Shown here: positions 14,172 to 22,548 of the stretch, one piece after another
How the letters are laid out: every line of letters starts with the position of its first letter
Position numbering within the stretch: the first letter of the stretch is position 1
NCBI RefSeq assembly: GCF_003007715.1
Contig: NZ_PXNO01000002.1
Location: forward strand, 1-46,992
Direction: 5' to 3'
DNA length: 46,992 nt
Source of the DNA: Marinobacter shengliensis
GTDB lineage: Bacteria; Pseudomonadota; Gammaproteobacteria; Pseudomonadales; Oleiphilaceae
The notes under the pieces: generated by a model
Databases searched by the model: none
What the model was told of the DNA's origin: nothing
What the model saw: the letters and a program-made list of their open reading frames with translations, nothing else
Made by a program: the position numbers and the translations under genes

Positions 14172-16748
14172 GTGATCCCTTGCAAGGCATTGCGGATACT
14201 GGGGTTGGTGCTTTTTCTGATCGGTTATCCGATCAGTACCGCTGCCATGGAGCCGGTCACCATCATGCCCGGGGCCGCCATTGGTAATCAGTTTCAATAC
14301 TGGGAAGACACCAGCGCCCGTGCCACGCTGGATGAAATCCGGGCACTGCCAGATGCCGCATGGCAAGTTCAGGCCAACGGCCGGGCAACCCTGGGCATTA
14401 CCGACTCGGCCTACTGGTTGCGGGTTCCGGTTGTTAACCATACCCCGGACAGCCTCAGCCTCATTGCCGAACTCGCATACTCCCAACTCGATGACGTAAC
14501 CTTCCATGTGATCGCCGAAGGTGAGTTGGTTCGAACATTCCAGACCGGGGATCGCCGGCCGTTTTACCCCCGTGACGTCGACCACCCCAACAGCCTGCTG
14601 CGTTTCCAGCTTGCCCCGCAAGAGGCAAAGACCCTCTACATTCGGGTTGCCACCGAAGGCACCATGGTGTTGCCGTTCAGTCTCTGGCGTGAGAATCAGT
14701 TCTACGAATCCGCCGGGGCTGAGCAAAAGCTGCAGTTTTTCTATTTTGGCAGCCTCACCGTGATCATCCTGATCAACCTGGCAGTATTCCTGACGCTGCG
14801 GGAAAAACTCTACCTGTATTACTGCCTGGCGATTTTCGGATACCTGGCCTTTTTCGCGTCGATTCGCGGGTTCAGTTTTCAGCATGTCTACCCGGCGTTG
14901 CCTGCAGTCCATGCCCAGGTGTTGATGCTGTCCATCCCGTTCCTGGCGATGTTCTCAATATTATTCTGTATGGAATTTCTGCGGGTGCGTTCCCACAGCC
15001 CCCGGCTCCGGGCAGCTTTGATCGCGATGCTGATTTTCGAGGTTCTGTACTTTCTGGCGGTCCCGTTTCTGGACTACAAAACGGGGATACTGCTGGCGGC
15101 TGTCTCGGCGTTTGTGTTCTTTTCCCTGTTGATGATTGCCGGGCCCGTGAGCTGGGCCGCCGGGGTTCGGGCCGGGATTTTTTTTACCGTGGCGTGGTCT
15201 CCGCTGACCGTGGGTGTCATGGCCACGGCAGGTCGGGCTTTGGGGGTGTTTCCTGAGAACTTCTTTACCAATTACGCCATGCAGATTGGTTCGGGGTTGG
15301 AGGCGTTTATTCTTACCCTGGCCCTGGCGGACCGCTTGTACCGGGAAAGGGAGCAGAAGATTCAGGCCCAGGCCGATATTCTGCGCCAGGAAAAGGCGCG
15401 CCGTGATGCCCAGGATCGCCTGACTTACGCCATGACCCATGACCCGGCCACCGGCCTGCCGAACCGAAATCGCTTTGAATGGATGGTAGATGAACAGCTG
15501 CAACTGAACCCGGGTGGTTCCTATATGGTGGGTGTGGCTCGGGTAACCGGCCTGGAGGAGATTAACCGGACCCTGGGCCTTGAGCGCAGTGAGCGGCTGC
15601 TTAAGCGGTTGGCAGAACAGATGACCATGCTGGCAGGGCAATTGCCGATGGTGCATGCCACTCAGGATAGCCTGGGCAGGACTGAGCGCGTGTATCAGAT
15701 TTCCGGAGACAGCTTTGGCCTGCTTGTGGATGCCCGCAAGGCGGGTGATGATTTTGGGGCATTGGACAGTGCCCTCAAGCAACTGGCGCAACCGATAGCC
15801 CTGGATCATCTGGCGATTGATCCACACCTGAAATACGGCGCTGCCAGCTTCCCCGATCATGGTAAAAAGGCCAGTGTGCTGATCCGCAATGCCCACGTGG
15901 CGATGGAGATGACGCCCCGGGGCTCATTCGAGACCGGGTTCTATTCCGACAAGTATGACATCTATGATGAAAGCCGGCTGACGTTGATCTCGCACCTGCG
16001 AGAGGCGATCCAGAATCGGCAAACCGAACTGTATTACCAACCGAAAATCCGTCTTTCCACCGGTGAGGTGGTGGGCGTGGAGGCGCTGATGCGCTGGTTT
16101 CATCCTGAGCGTGGCTGGGTGTCGCCGGATGAGTTTATACCGCTGGCGGAGAAAACCGGGGTCATCAAACACCTCACCCGGTGGGTTGTTGACCAGGCCC
16201 TGGCAGACCTCAAGTCGCTGCAGAGCGTGTCTCCCGGGCTGACCATGTCGGTCAACATTTCGGCCCGGGATCTTCTGTCTCCAGGCCTGGATGAACTGTT
16301 TGCGACGGCCTTGGAGACCTATGGCTTGCAGGCCGGCGATGTCATCGTGGAGCTTACGGAAACGGCAGCGATGGACGACCCCGAAAAAGGTTTGCAGGCG
16401 CTGGAGCGGCTCGCAAGTGCTGGCCTGAAGGTGTCTATTGATGATTTCGGGGCCGGCTACTCGTCGTTGTCGTACCTCAAGCGTCTGCCTGCCGATGAAA
16501 TCAAGCTGGACCGGTCGCTACTGCAGGATATCTGTTCCAGTGACAGCTCAAGAACCATCGCTGAAACCGCCATCACCATGGGCCGCAGCCTGGGCTTTCT
16601 AGTAGTGGCGGAAGGCGTGGAGGACGAGGCTTCCGCCAGGCTGTTGGCAACCATGGGCGCCGATATGTTGCAAGGCTTCTGCCTGTGCCGGCCAGCCCCG
16701 CTGGAGTCGATAAAAGACTGGCTGCTTACATCCAGTTCCGTCGTTTGA
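14172..16748 (+). CDS. 7TMR-DISM sensor with degenerate GGDEF and intact EAL: probable c-di-GMP phosphodiesterase
   Basis: The 858-residue protein starts with a signal sequence and then a periplasmic sensor domain (about 30-180, 7TMR-DISMED2-like, FQYWEDTSARATLDEIRALP). Seven transmembrane helices follow (about 190-395), then a coiled linker. The GGDEF domain (about 425-555) has the signature replaced by SGDSF (511-515), so it is unlikely to make c-di-GMP. The EAL domain (about 600-850) keeps E637-A-L, ELTETA, DDFGAGYSS and KLDRS. The start is uncertain: GTG 14172 follows GGGGAG, and a TTG at 14154 is an alternative. It ends 23 bp inside the convergent corA gene. Confidence 0.88.
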   Translation: MIPCKALRILGLVLFLIGYPISTAAMEPVTIMPGAAIGNQFQYWEDTSARATLDEIRALPDAAWQVQANGRATLGITDSAYWLRVPVVNHTPDSLSLIAELAYSQLDDVTFHVIAEGELVRTFQTGDRRPFYPRDVDHPNSLLRFQLAPQEAKTLYIRVATEGTMVLPFSLWRENQFYESAGAEQKLQFFYFGSLTVIILINLAVFLTLREKLYLYYCLAIFGYLAFFASIRGFSFQHVYPALPAVHAQVLMLSIPFLAMFSILFCMEFLRVRSHSPRLRAALIAMLIFEVLYFLAVPFLDYKTGILLAAVSAFVFFSLLMIAGPVSWAAGVRAGIFFTVAWSPLTVGVMATAGRALGVFPENFFTNYAMQIGSGLEAFILTLALADRLYREREQKIQAQADILRQEKARRDAQDRLTYAMTHDPATGLPNRNRFEWMVDEQLQLNPGGSYMVGVARVTGLEEINRTLGLERSERLLKRLAEQMTMLAGQLPMVHATQDSLGRTERVYQISGDSFGLLVDARKAGDDFGALDSALKQLAQPIALDHLAIDPHLKYGAASFPDHGKKASVLIRNAHVAMEMTPRGSFETGFYSDKYDIYDESRLTLISHLREAIQNRQTELYYQPKIRLSTGEVVGVEALMRWFHPERGWVSPDEFIPLAEKTGVIKHLTRWVVDQALADLKSLQSVSPGLTMSVNISARDLLSPGLDELFATALETYGLQAGDVIVELTETAAMDDPEKGLQALERLASAGLKVSIDDFGAGYSSLSYLKRLPADEIKLDRSLLQDICSSDSSRTIAETAITMGRSLGFLVVAEGVEDEASARLLATMGADMLQGFCLCRPAPLESIKDWLLTSSSVV

Positions 16749-17796
16749 AGAACCAGATCAGGCCGGCGGTAACGGCAATGATCAGCCCCCACACCATCGG
16801 GTAGCCGTAATACCAGCCCAGCTCCGGCATGGCCCAGGGGCTGTCCGGGTGCTCAAAGTTCATGCCATACACGCCCACAATAAACGTCAGCGGGATGAAG
16901 ATGGTGGCAATGATGGTCAGTACCCGCATGGTGTCGTTGGTTTTCTGGCTGATGCTGGAGAGGTAGATATCCAGCATGCTGGTGGCCATGTCCCGGAAGC
17001 TTTCCAGCAGTTCGATAATCTGGATGCTGTGATCCTGGCAATCCCGGAAGTAAATCAGGGTGTCCTGGTGTATCAATGAATTTTCCATGCGCATCAGGGT
17101 GGTGAGCGCTTCCCGTTGGGGCCAGAGAACCCGCCTGAGCATCAGCAGCTCCCGCTTCAGGTGGTGCAGGGACGTGAGGGTTTGCTTGCGGGGGTGCTCC
17201 AGCAGTTCGATTTCCATTTCCTCCAGCTTATCGCCAAAGGTTTCCAGCACCGGGAACGCGGAGTCGGTAATCAGGTCCAGCATTGCGTAAAGCAGGTAGT
17301 CGATGCCCCGAGAGGTAAACCGGCGGTTGTTGGGCTGGCGAATGCGCTTGCGGACTGGCTCGAACGGGTCCTCTTCCAGCGGGCACAGGCAGATCAGGTA
17401 ATCGGCACCGGCGAACAGGCTGACCTGAACCACTTCCAGGCGCTCGCCATCGAACATGGGCATGGCGGCGATGAGAAACACCTGGTCGTCATACAGTTCC
17501 ATTTTGGGGCGTTGGCCACTATTAAGAACGTCTTCCAGTGCCAGGTCGTGCAGGTCGAACATATCGCCCAGGGCGCGCAGGGTGTTGGCGTCGACGGGGC
17601 CGTTGATCTGAATCCAGGTTTTGGAGTCTCGCTCCAGGTAGTCCTGGCACTCCTCCGCCGTGGCCAGCCGTTGTTCTTCGACATGGTCACCCGAGTAGTC
17701 GATCAGGTGAATGGACATCTTATGGTCGGAGTCAGAGGATACCAGGGTGCCAGGGGCGGTGCCGGGCGCATGGTAGTGCTTGCTGAAATAGGCCAT
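16726..17796 (-). CDS. corA: CorA-family magnesium/cobalt transporter
   Basis: This 356-residue protein has a large cytosolic N-terminal domain (about 1-290) and two C-terminal transmembrane helices. The GMN ion-selectivity signature is at residues 311-313 (VYGMNFEHPDSP), between TM1 (TIIATIFIPLTFIVGVYG) and TM2 (MVWGLIIAVTAGLIWF). It ends in basic residues (KRRNWM), as is usual. CorA forms pentameric Mg2+ channels in the inner membrane. Its 3' end overlaps the EAL gene by 23 bp. Whether it moves Mg, Co or Zn cannot be read from the sequence. Confidence 0.93.
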   Translation of the reverse strand: MAYFSKHYHAPGTAPGTLVSSDSDHKMSIHLIDYSGDHVEEQRLATAEECQDYLERDSKTWIQINGPVDANTLRALGDMFDLHDLALEDVLNSGQRPKMELYDDQVFLIAAMPMFDGERLEVVQVSLFAGADYLICLCPLEEDPFEPVRKRIRQPNNRRFTSRGIDYLLYAMLDLITDSAFPVLETFGDKLEEMEIELLEHPRKQTLTSLHHLKRELLMLRRVLWPQREALTTLMRMENSLIHQDTLIYFRDCQDHSIQIIELLESFRDMATSMLDIYLSSISQKTNDTMRVLTIIATIFIPLTFIVGVYGMNFEHPDSPWAMPELGWYYGYPMVWGLIIAVTAGLIWFFKRRNWM

Positions 17797-17908
17797 TCAA
17801 ACAGTGTCCTGCGGTAACGATTCAAATTCAAACGTAGCACAAAACCCGGAAAAACAACGTAAAAACCGTTGGTTACTCAATGTTAATGCATTAATGGTGA
17901 ATTTTTTC

Positions 17909-17933
17909 GGAATACATTGGCTGCCCACCCGTC
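17909..17933 (+). promoter_or_regulatory. ECF-type promoter of the Ala-rich protein/beta-barrel unit
   Basis: GGAAT (17909-17913), 16 bp, then CGTC (17930-17933). The same arrangement stands before the sigma gene and the protease gene. Transcription would start near 17941, about 40 bp before the first ATG. Confidence 0.7.
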
Positions 17934-17981
17934 TTCCTGATGAAAGCAACCCGAAAGGGCAAAACACAGGAGGATGTTTCC

Positions 17982-18488
17982 ATGAAAAAGCATGTACTGA
18001 CACTCGCAATCTGTTCCCTGGTTTCCACCGGCGTGTTCGCCCAACAAGGTGCCGCCAATGCGAACGTGGAGGCTGAGGCCAACATGAGCGCCCAGGCCAG
18101 TGCCCGCGATGGTGCGTCGGCTCAGGGCAGCGGCTCAGCCAATGCGCAGGCGCAGGTTGATGGCGATGCGGCCCGTGACGAAGCCGCCGACCACGGTGAG
18201 ACGGTGAGCGCGGAGGCTCGTGAAAGTGCCAGCCAGGCGGCCACCATGGGCGTTGAAGTGGGTGAACGGGTCAGCGGCACGGCCCGGGCTCAGGGCGAAG
18301 CCGCCGTAGACAGCGCGGCCCAGCGCCGTGAGCAGGCCCGCGAACGGGTGAATGAGGCCCGAAATGCCGAGATTCGCGCTGAAACCAACAAGCAGATTGG
18401 AACGTCTGTTTCTGACACGGTCCGTGGCGAGGTACAAAGCACTGTGCGTGGTGCTGTGCAAGGCTCTGTCCGCAACGGTGGTCAGTAA
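17982..18488 (+). CDS. Exported Ala/Gln/Glu-rich helical protein
   Basis: The 168-residue protein has a signal peptide (MKKHVLTLAICSLVSTGVFA). A low-complexity mature part rich in Ala, Glu, Arg, Gln and Ser follows, built of loose repeats such as GSGSANAQAQVDGDAARDEA and GTARAQGEAAVDSAAQRREQ; the tail is GEVQSTVRGAVQGSV. It is probably largely helical and periplasmic or secreted. The start at 17982 follows a strong AGGAGG. The frame extends to 17940 but lacks a ribosome site there. It lies 66 bp before an outer-membrane protein gene under an ECF-type promoter. No family known to me. Confidence 0.8.
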   Translation: MKKHVLTLAICSLVSTGVFAQQGAANANVEAEANMSAQASARDGASAQGSGSANAQAQVDGDAARDEAADHGETVSAEARESASQAATMGVEVGERVSGTARAQGEAAVDSAAQRREQARERVNEARNAEIRAETNKQIGTSVSDTVRGEVQSTVRGAVQGSVRNGGQ

Positions 18489-18504
18489 TCACTCAACCGA
18501 CCAT

Positions 18505-18532
18505 GGCCGGGCCCTGCGCCCGGCCTTTGTTT
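18505..18532 (+). terminator. Intercistronic hairpin between the Ala-rich gene and the beta-barrel gene
   Basis: GGCCGGG pairs with CCCGGCC around a 7-nt loop and is followed by TTTGTTTG. It may reduce read-through, so the barrel would be made at a lower level than the Ala-rich protein. Confidence 0.6.
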
Positions 18533-18553
18533 GTGAGCGAACAAGGAGCAGAC

Positions 18554-19510
18554 ATGCGTAACATTCAACGAATGTCGATCTGGTTTGTAACGCTGGGGCT
18601 TGCGGTGCCGGCAGTACAAGCGGATTCCGAAGTGAACGGCTACCTGGCCGGCGGCCTGGAACACGACAGCAATGTGACGGTAGATGAGCTGAACGCCTCG
18701 TCTGACCAGAGCGACGAAGCCTGGGTGTTTGGGGCCGGGCTGGAAGGCATTCTGAAACCCACCGAAGCGCTGAACCTGACCCTGGGATACGACCTGTCCG
18801 GGCGCCGGTATCACAATCTGGACCGGTTTGATCAGGACATTCACCTGCTCTCGGCGGACCTGAGCTACGATTTTGATCCGGTCACGGTGGGCGCCAGCTA
18901 TCACTATTCCTACGCCACCCTGGATTCCGAGCGGTTCCTGGATTTCCGGCGTACCAGCCTGTATCTGGGCAGTCTGATTGGCGAGAACGTGTATCTGCTG
19001 GCCAGTGTGCAGGACAAATCGAAGGATTTTAACGAGGGCACGGCCCGGGATTCCGATATCCGCGGCGGCAGTTTTGATGCGTTCTTCTTTTTCAATCAGG
19101 CCCGCAGCAACCTGGTGTTCGGGGTTGACCTGGACGACGAAGATGCCCGCTCGGATGCCTACGACAACCAGTTGCTCCGGTTGCGGGTGGCGTTGGTGCA
19201 CCGGTTTACCGTCGGTGGCCAGGACAGCCGTTTCCGGTTGGGCTGGCGTTATGAAGACCAGGAATACGATGAGGTGGTGATCACGGAGGAGACCGGCCGG
19301 GGGTTGAATGAGTTTCTGACCCGGGATCTGGCCGAGCGAACCAGTCAGCGGTTGGACAAGGCGCGGGTGGTGGAGGCCAGCTGGCGGCTGGGCCTGAACG
19401 AGGTGTTCAGCCTGGAACCGAAGCTGTCCTACGGCCACTACACCTCCACCATCGATTCCGCGGATTACGACCGGTTTGTGGCAGGTGTGTCTCTGCGGGC
19501 GGGTTTCTAG
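18554..19510 (+). CDS. Outer-membrane beta-barrel protein
   Basis: This 318-residue protein begins with a signal peptide cleaved near AVQA. It then has alternating strands with many aromatic residues at strand ends: GYLAGGLEHDSNV, LNLTLGYDLSGRRYHN, HLLSADLSYDFDPVTVGASY, and a final VAGVSLRAGF with the C-terminal Phe of outer-membrane proteins. The GLEHDSNV start recalls barrels of surface-assembly proteins, but no export partner is visible. The start follows AAGGAG. Its 3' end overlaps the convergent protease gene by 4 bp. The role is unknown; context points to the ECF envelope regulon. Confidence 0.8.
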   Translation: MRNIQRMSIWFVTLGLAVPAVQADSEVNGYLAGGLEHDSNVTVDELNASSDQSDEAWVFGAGLEGILKPTEALNLTLGYDLSGRRYHNLDRFDQDIHLLSADLSYDFDPVTVGASYHYSYATLDSERFLDFRRTSLYLGSLIGENVYLLASVQDKSKDFNEGTARDSDIRGGSFDAFFFFNQARSNLVFGVDLDDEDARSDAYDNQLLRLRVALVHRFTVGGQDSRFRLGWRYEDQEYDEVVITEETGRGLNEFLTRDLAERTSQRLDKARVVEASWRLGLNEVFSLEPKLSYGHYTSTIDSADYDRFVAGVSLRAGF

Positions 19511-20847
19511 TAATCCAGCAAACCATGGCCGAACCGGGTATCGCGGCCCGGTTCGCCGAGATCCCGGGCATTGCTCTTCAATGCTTGTATGGCCCCGGAC
19601 AAATCAACCCGGTTGAGCTCGCAGGCCAGTGCAGAGGTCACCACCGGAGCGGCCAGAGAGGTGCCGCTGTCCAGCGCCATGCCACCCTCGGGTTTGGCGA
19701 CCGGCACAGCAACACCGGGGGCGGCAAAGAGCACCTGCTCGCCCTGATTGGCCCAGCGGTATAGTTCACCAGAGGCATTCACCGCCGTGACACCGATGAC
19801 CGGCCCATAAGCGGCCGGGTACAGCGGAGGCGCAGCCGGCCCTTCGTTACCGACAGCGGCAACTAAACCGATTCCCCGCTCATCCAGGCGTTCGATGGCT
19901 GTTTTCAGCAGCCGGTTGTCTGGCCCGGTCAGGCTGATATTGATCACTGAAACCTCCTGAGCCGCCAGCCAGCTCAGGCCATCCAGCAAATGCCCCAGCG
20001 TCGCCCCGGACAGCGCCAGATCCCGCCCGTAGAACACCGAGGCATTAAACAGCGTGGCCCCGGGTAAGCGGGCCGGCCACTGCGGTGCCCGGCGGCCGAT
20101 CATCAGGCTGGCGACTGCCGTACCGTGGGCAGTAGGCGCGGCAAGTTCGCCCTTTGCCTCTGCCAGTTTCAGAAAACGTTCCTGAACAATCTGTGCACCT
20201 TCAAATACCGGGTGGTCCAGCGCAATGGCGGTGTCCACCATGCCTACCCGCACTGGCGCGGAGCACAGGCTTTGCCACTGGGGTTGGGCCACGTCGCTGC
20301 TTTCAGGGGCGTTGTCACTTTGCGGCGAATAGATGTGGTTCCGGTCCAGTTGATCTGCCAGCCCCGGTAGCTCAGCTTGCAGGGCCTCCAGGGAATCCAG
20401 CGCCGGGGCTACCCGAAACCGTACCAGAATCATGCCCAGGCCGGTCAGTTCACGGCGCTCCAGAATGGTGATGCCAGGGCGGTCCAGTTCGGCGACTTCA
20501 GCGGCGGTGCCGGTGGCCAGCCACTGGCGCTCCACGGCCCGGAAGCCGTCATCCAGCATCACATCATTGAACGCTTTGCCGCCTTGCTGCGTGTGAATAG
20601 GGAGGGAGCGCGGTAATCGGGGCAACTGGCCCCTGGCCTGTTCGATTCGGGCTTCAACGCGTTGTTCCACGGCGTCCAGCCTTCGGTCCAGGGAGCGTTC
20701 GATGGCCTTCTCGGTTTTCTGCTCCACATGGCGGGACACAGAGTCCAGTTGCCGATCCAGTGCCTGGCTGCCAATGGCAAGCGCCATGGTAGACACCGAG
20801 CACAGGGTAAGCACGCTGATCAGGCCAAGGGTGGACTCGAGTTTCAT
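19507..20847 (-). CDS. Exported subtilisin-like (S8) serine protease with N-terminal coiled coil
   Basis: The 446-residue protein has a signal or anchor sequence (residues about 5-25). A charged helical region follows (about 30-75, DRQLDSVSRHVEQKTEKAIE and following, heptad-like), then a spacer domain and the peptidase domain. The catalytic triad is Asp205 (GMVDTAI), His241 (AHGTAVASL) and Ser397 (SGTSLAAP), with Asn334 (AVGNEGP) for the oxyanion. It is probably periplasmic. I start at ATG 20847 with GGAAAG upstream; an in-frame TTG at 20868 is less likely. It is divergent from the sigma factor and has an ECF-type promoter. Its substrate is unknown. Confidence 0.9.
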   Translation of the reverse strand: MKLESTLGLISVLTLCSVSTMALAIGSQALDRQLDSVSRHVEQKTEKAIERSLDRRLDAVEQRVEARIEQARGQLPRLPRSLPIHTQQGGKAFNDVMLDDGFRAVERQWLATGTAAEVAELDRPGITILERRELTGLGMILVRFRVAPALDSLEALQAELPGLADQLDRNHIYSPQSDNAPESSDVAQPQWQSLCSAPVRVGMVDTAIALDHPVFEGAQIVQERFLKLAEAKGELAAPTAHGTAVASLMIGRRAPQWPARLPGATLFNASVFYGRDLALSGATLGHLLDGLSWLAAQEVSVINISLTGPDNRLLKTAIERLDERGIGLVAAVGNEGPAAPPLYPAAYGPVIGVTAVNASGELYRWANQGEQVLFAAPGVAVPVAKPEGGMALDSGTSLAAPVVTSALACELNRVDLSGAIQALKSNARDLGEPGRDTRFGHGLLDY

Positions 20848-20893
20848 AAACGCTTTCCGGTTGAGCAAAGGGTGTAGGGCTTTCTTGTTATTT

Positions 20894-20918
20894 AACGGCC
20901 GGGGGCGAAAAAAATTCC
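20894..20918 (-). promoter_or_regulatory. ECF-type promoter of the S8 protease gene
   Basis: On the minus strand GGAAT (20918-20914), 16 bp, then CGTT (20897-20894). It lies back to back with the sigma-operon promoter; the two -35 boxes are 9 bp apart. Confidence 0.7.
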
Positions 20919-20927
20919 CTCGGGCCG

Positions 20928-20952
20928 GGAATAACGTTCGGCCTGAGCCGTT
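20928..20952 (+). promoter_or_regulatory. ECF-type promoter of the sigma/anti-sigma operon
   Basis: GGAAT (20928-20932), 16 bp, then CGTT (20949-20952), 31 bp before the sigma start. The match to the two neighbouring promoters suggests autoregulation. Confidence 0.7.
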
Positions 20953-20983
20953 CTACTGATAACACTCACGAAAAGACAATGCC

Positions 20984-21478
20984 ATGCAACAGGAATTGAC
21001 AGAACTGTTACCCGGGCTGCGGCGATTTGCCTATTCGCTGACCGGCTCGATGCCGGATGCCGACGACCTGCTACAGAGCACGGTGGAGCGGTTGCTGGCA
21101 CGGGACCGGCCGGATGATGCAGACCTGACCAAATGGGCGTTCCGGGTGTGCCGTAATGTGTGGATAGACGAATGCCGGGCCAGAAAGGTTCGCCGGAAAG
21201 CGGCCGAAAAGCCGGAGTTGTCGGACGGCCAGGTCATCAACGGCGAGCACCACACCACCCAGCAGATCGAATGGAGCAGGGTGGATGCGGCCATGGCGGA
21301 GCTGCCCCAGGACCAGCGCCAGATTATCTCACTGGTGGCCATTCAGGGCCTGCCCTACAAAGTAGTGGCCGATATTCTGGAAGTCCCCAAGGGCACCGTA
21401 ATGAGCCGCCTGGCTCGAGCAAGAGCCGCATTAAGTGAGGCATTGGCGCCGGCGGCGGGTATGAGGACTGAATCATGA
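20984..21478 (+). CDS. ECF-family RNA polymerase sigma factor
   Basis: This 164-residue protein has sigma region 2 (about residues 8-75: GLRRFAYSLTGSMPDADDLLQSTVERLL, then WAFRVCRNVWIDECRARK) and region 4 (about 95-150: AELPQDQRQIISLVAIQGLPYKVVADILEVPKGTVMSRLARARAALSEAL). It lacks the extra domains of primary sigma factors. It is coupled by a 4-bp overlap to a membrane anti-sigma factor. It should direct RNA polymerase to the GGAAT-N16-CGT promoters around it. The inducing signal is unknown. Confidence 0.94.
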   Translation: MQQELTELLPGLRRFAYSLTGSMPDADDLLQSTVERLLARDRPDDADLTKWAFRVCRNVWIDECRARKVRRKAAEKPELSDGQVINGEHHTTQQIEWSRVDAAMAELPQDQRQIISLVAIQGLPYKVVADILEVPKGTVMSRLARARAALSEALAPAAGMRTES

Positions 21479-22191
21479 ACATCACAGACGAAGTACTGTC
21501 CGCGTTTCTCGATAACGAACTGAGCGAGCCGGAAATGAACGCGGTGCGCGATCAGATCGCCCTGGACCCGGCCCTGGCGGACCGGCTGGCGGAACTGGCC
21601 TCGGTGGATGCCGAGTTGCAGCGGCATTACGGGGCCATTGATAAACAGCCCATGCCGGATGGGGTAACGCAATTGCTGGCGCAGGCCGCCCCCGAGAACC
21701 GCCCGGACAACGTGGTGGCCTTTCCCTGGTGGCGCCGGCTGAAGGAACATTCCGGTAAAGCGGTAGCTGCCGCCGTGGTGGCCGGCTTCGCCATGACTCA
21801 GTGGCTGGGTTCACCGGCGGTGGACGATCCCGCTTGGCCGTCCATCGCCCAGGCCCTGGAACAGAAGCCCAGCGGCCAGGCCTATGAGGTTGGTTCCGAT
21901 ACCACCGTCATGCCGAGACTGACCTTCCGGAGCCAGGCTGGCGACTGGTGCCGTCAGTTCCGAGTTGATCAACCGGCGGCCTCTTCTGAAAACGTTGCTT
22001 GCCGGGATGCTAGCGGCACCTGGCAGGCCGTGGCCCACGCCGAGGTTGAACCGCACCAGCCCGGCCAAACCTACCAGACAGCCAGTGGTGGTCAGGCCAT
22101 GGACGATACCCTGGATCAACTGATGGTTGGCCCCGCACTGAGCCCGCAAGATGAGCAACAGCTGCTGCAAGATGGGTGGGACAGCCCCTGA
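21475..22191 (+). CDS. Membrane anti-sigma factor
   Basis: This 238-residue protein has a cytosolic N-terminal anti-sigma domain (about 1-70, DEVLSAFLDNELSEPEMNAV and LAELASVDAELQRHY). That domain lacks the His-Cys-Cys zinc site of ZAS-type factors. One transmembrane helix (about 97-112) and a periplasmic domain of about 125 residues follow; the latter contains two cysteines that could form a disulfide (WCRQF and VACRD). It overlaps the sigma gene by 4 bp (ATGA). It should hold the sigma factor at the membrane until a periplasmic cue releases it. Confidence 0.88.
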   Translation: MNITDEVLSAFLDNELSEPEMNAVRDQIALDPALADRLAELASVDAELQRHYGAIDKQPMPDGVTQLLAQAAPENRPDNVVAFPWWRRLKEHSGKAVAAAVVAGFAMTQWLGSPAVDDPAWPSIAQALEQKPSGQAYEVGSDTTVMPRLTFRSQAGDWCRQFRVDQPAASSENVACRDASGTWQAVAHAEVEPHQPGQTYQTASGGQAMDDTLDQLMVGPALSPQDEQQLLQDGWDSP

Positions 22192-22236
22192 GCTCTGCCA
22201 ATGGTCTAAGCTTTTGGTAGGACAAAGGAGGCCGTT

Positions 22237-22449
22237 ATGTTTGTGGCAGAGAGATCCACCGGGCACTTGATTGAAGTGCTGGATACCCAGGCGTTGTTCA
22301 ACCCTCATAAAAGCCGGATCAAGGGCAGTATGCACTACGGGGAGGAAGCCCAGGATCCGGAATTCTATGAGAAAAGTGACCTGGTATTCGCTTCGGGCGA
22401 GGCATTGCCCAAGTGCTGGACCGACCCGGATTACCGCCTGAAGCAGTAG
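22237..22449 (+). CDS. Small conserved protein of unknown function
   Basis: The 70-residue protein begins MFVAERSTGHLIEVLDTQAL and ends with the distinctive CWTDPDYRLKQ. It resembles a short family in Pseudomonas and relatives that I recall being labelled acetyltransferase without obvious support; it is too small for a GNAT fold. AGGAGG lies 7 bp before the ATG. It follows the anti-sigma gene by 45 bp but has no ECF-type promoter that I can see. No terminator separates it from betI. Confidence 0.72.
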   Translation: MFVAERSTGHLIEVLDTQALFNPHKSRIKGSMHYGEEAQDPEFYEKSDLVFASGEALPKCWTDPDYRLKQ

Positions 22450-22498
22450 CCGGGATTGGAATATTTGAATCCTTCCTCACATTTCTGTAACCTTTTTA

Positions 22499-22518
22499 TT
22501 AATTGAACGTTCAATTAA
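22499..22518. promoter_or_regulatory. BetI operator palindrome
   Basis: TTAATTGAACGTTCAATTAA is a perfect 20-bp palindrome 30 bp before the betI start. TTGAACGTTCAA-type dyads are the known BetI sites upstream of bet operons. Binding would block transcription of betIBA when choline is absent. Confidence 0.85.
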
Positions 22519-22548
22519 CGAAAAAATACGGGAAAGCGCTCACCTGCC

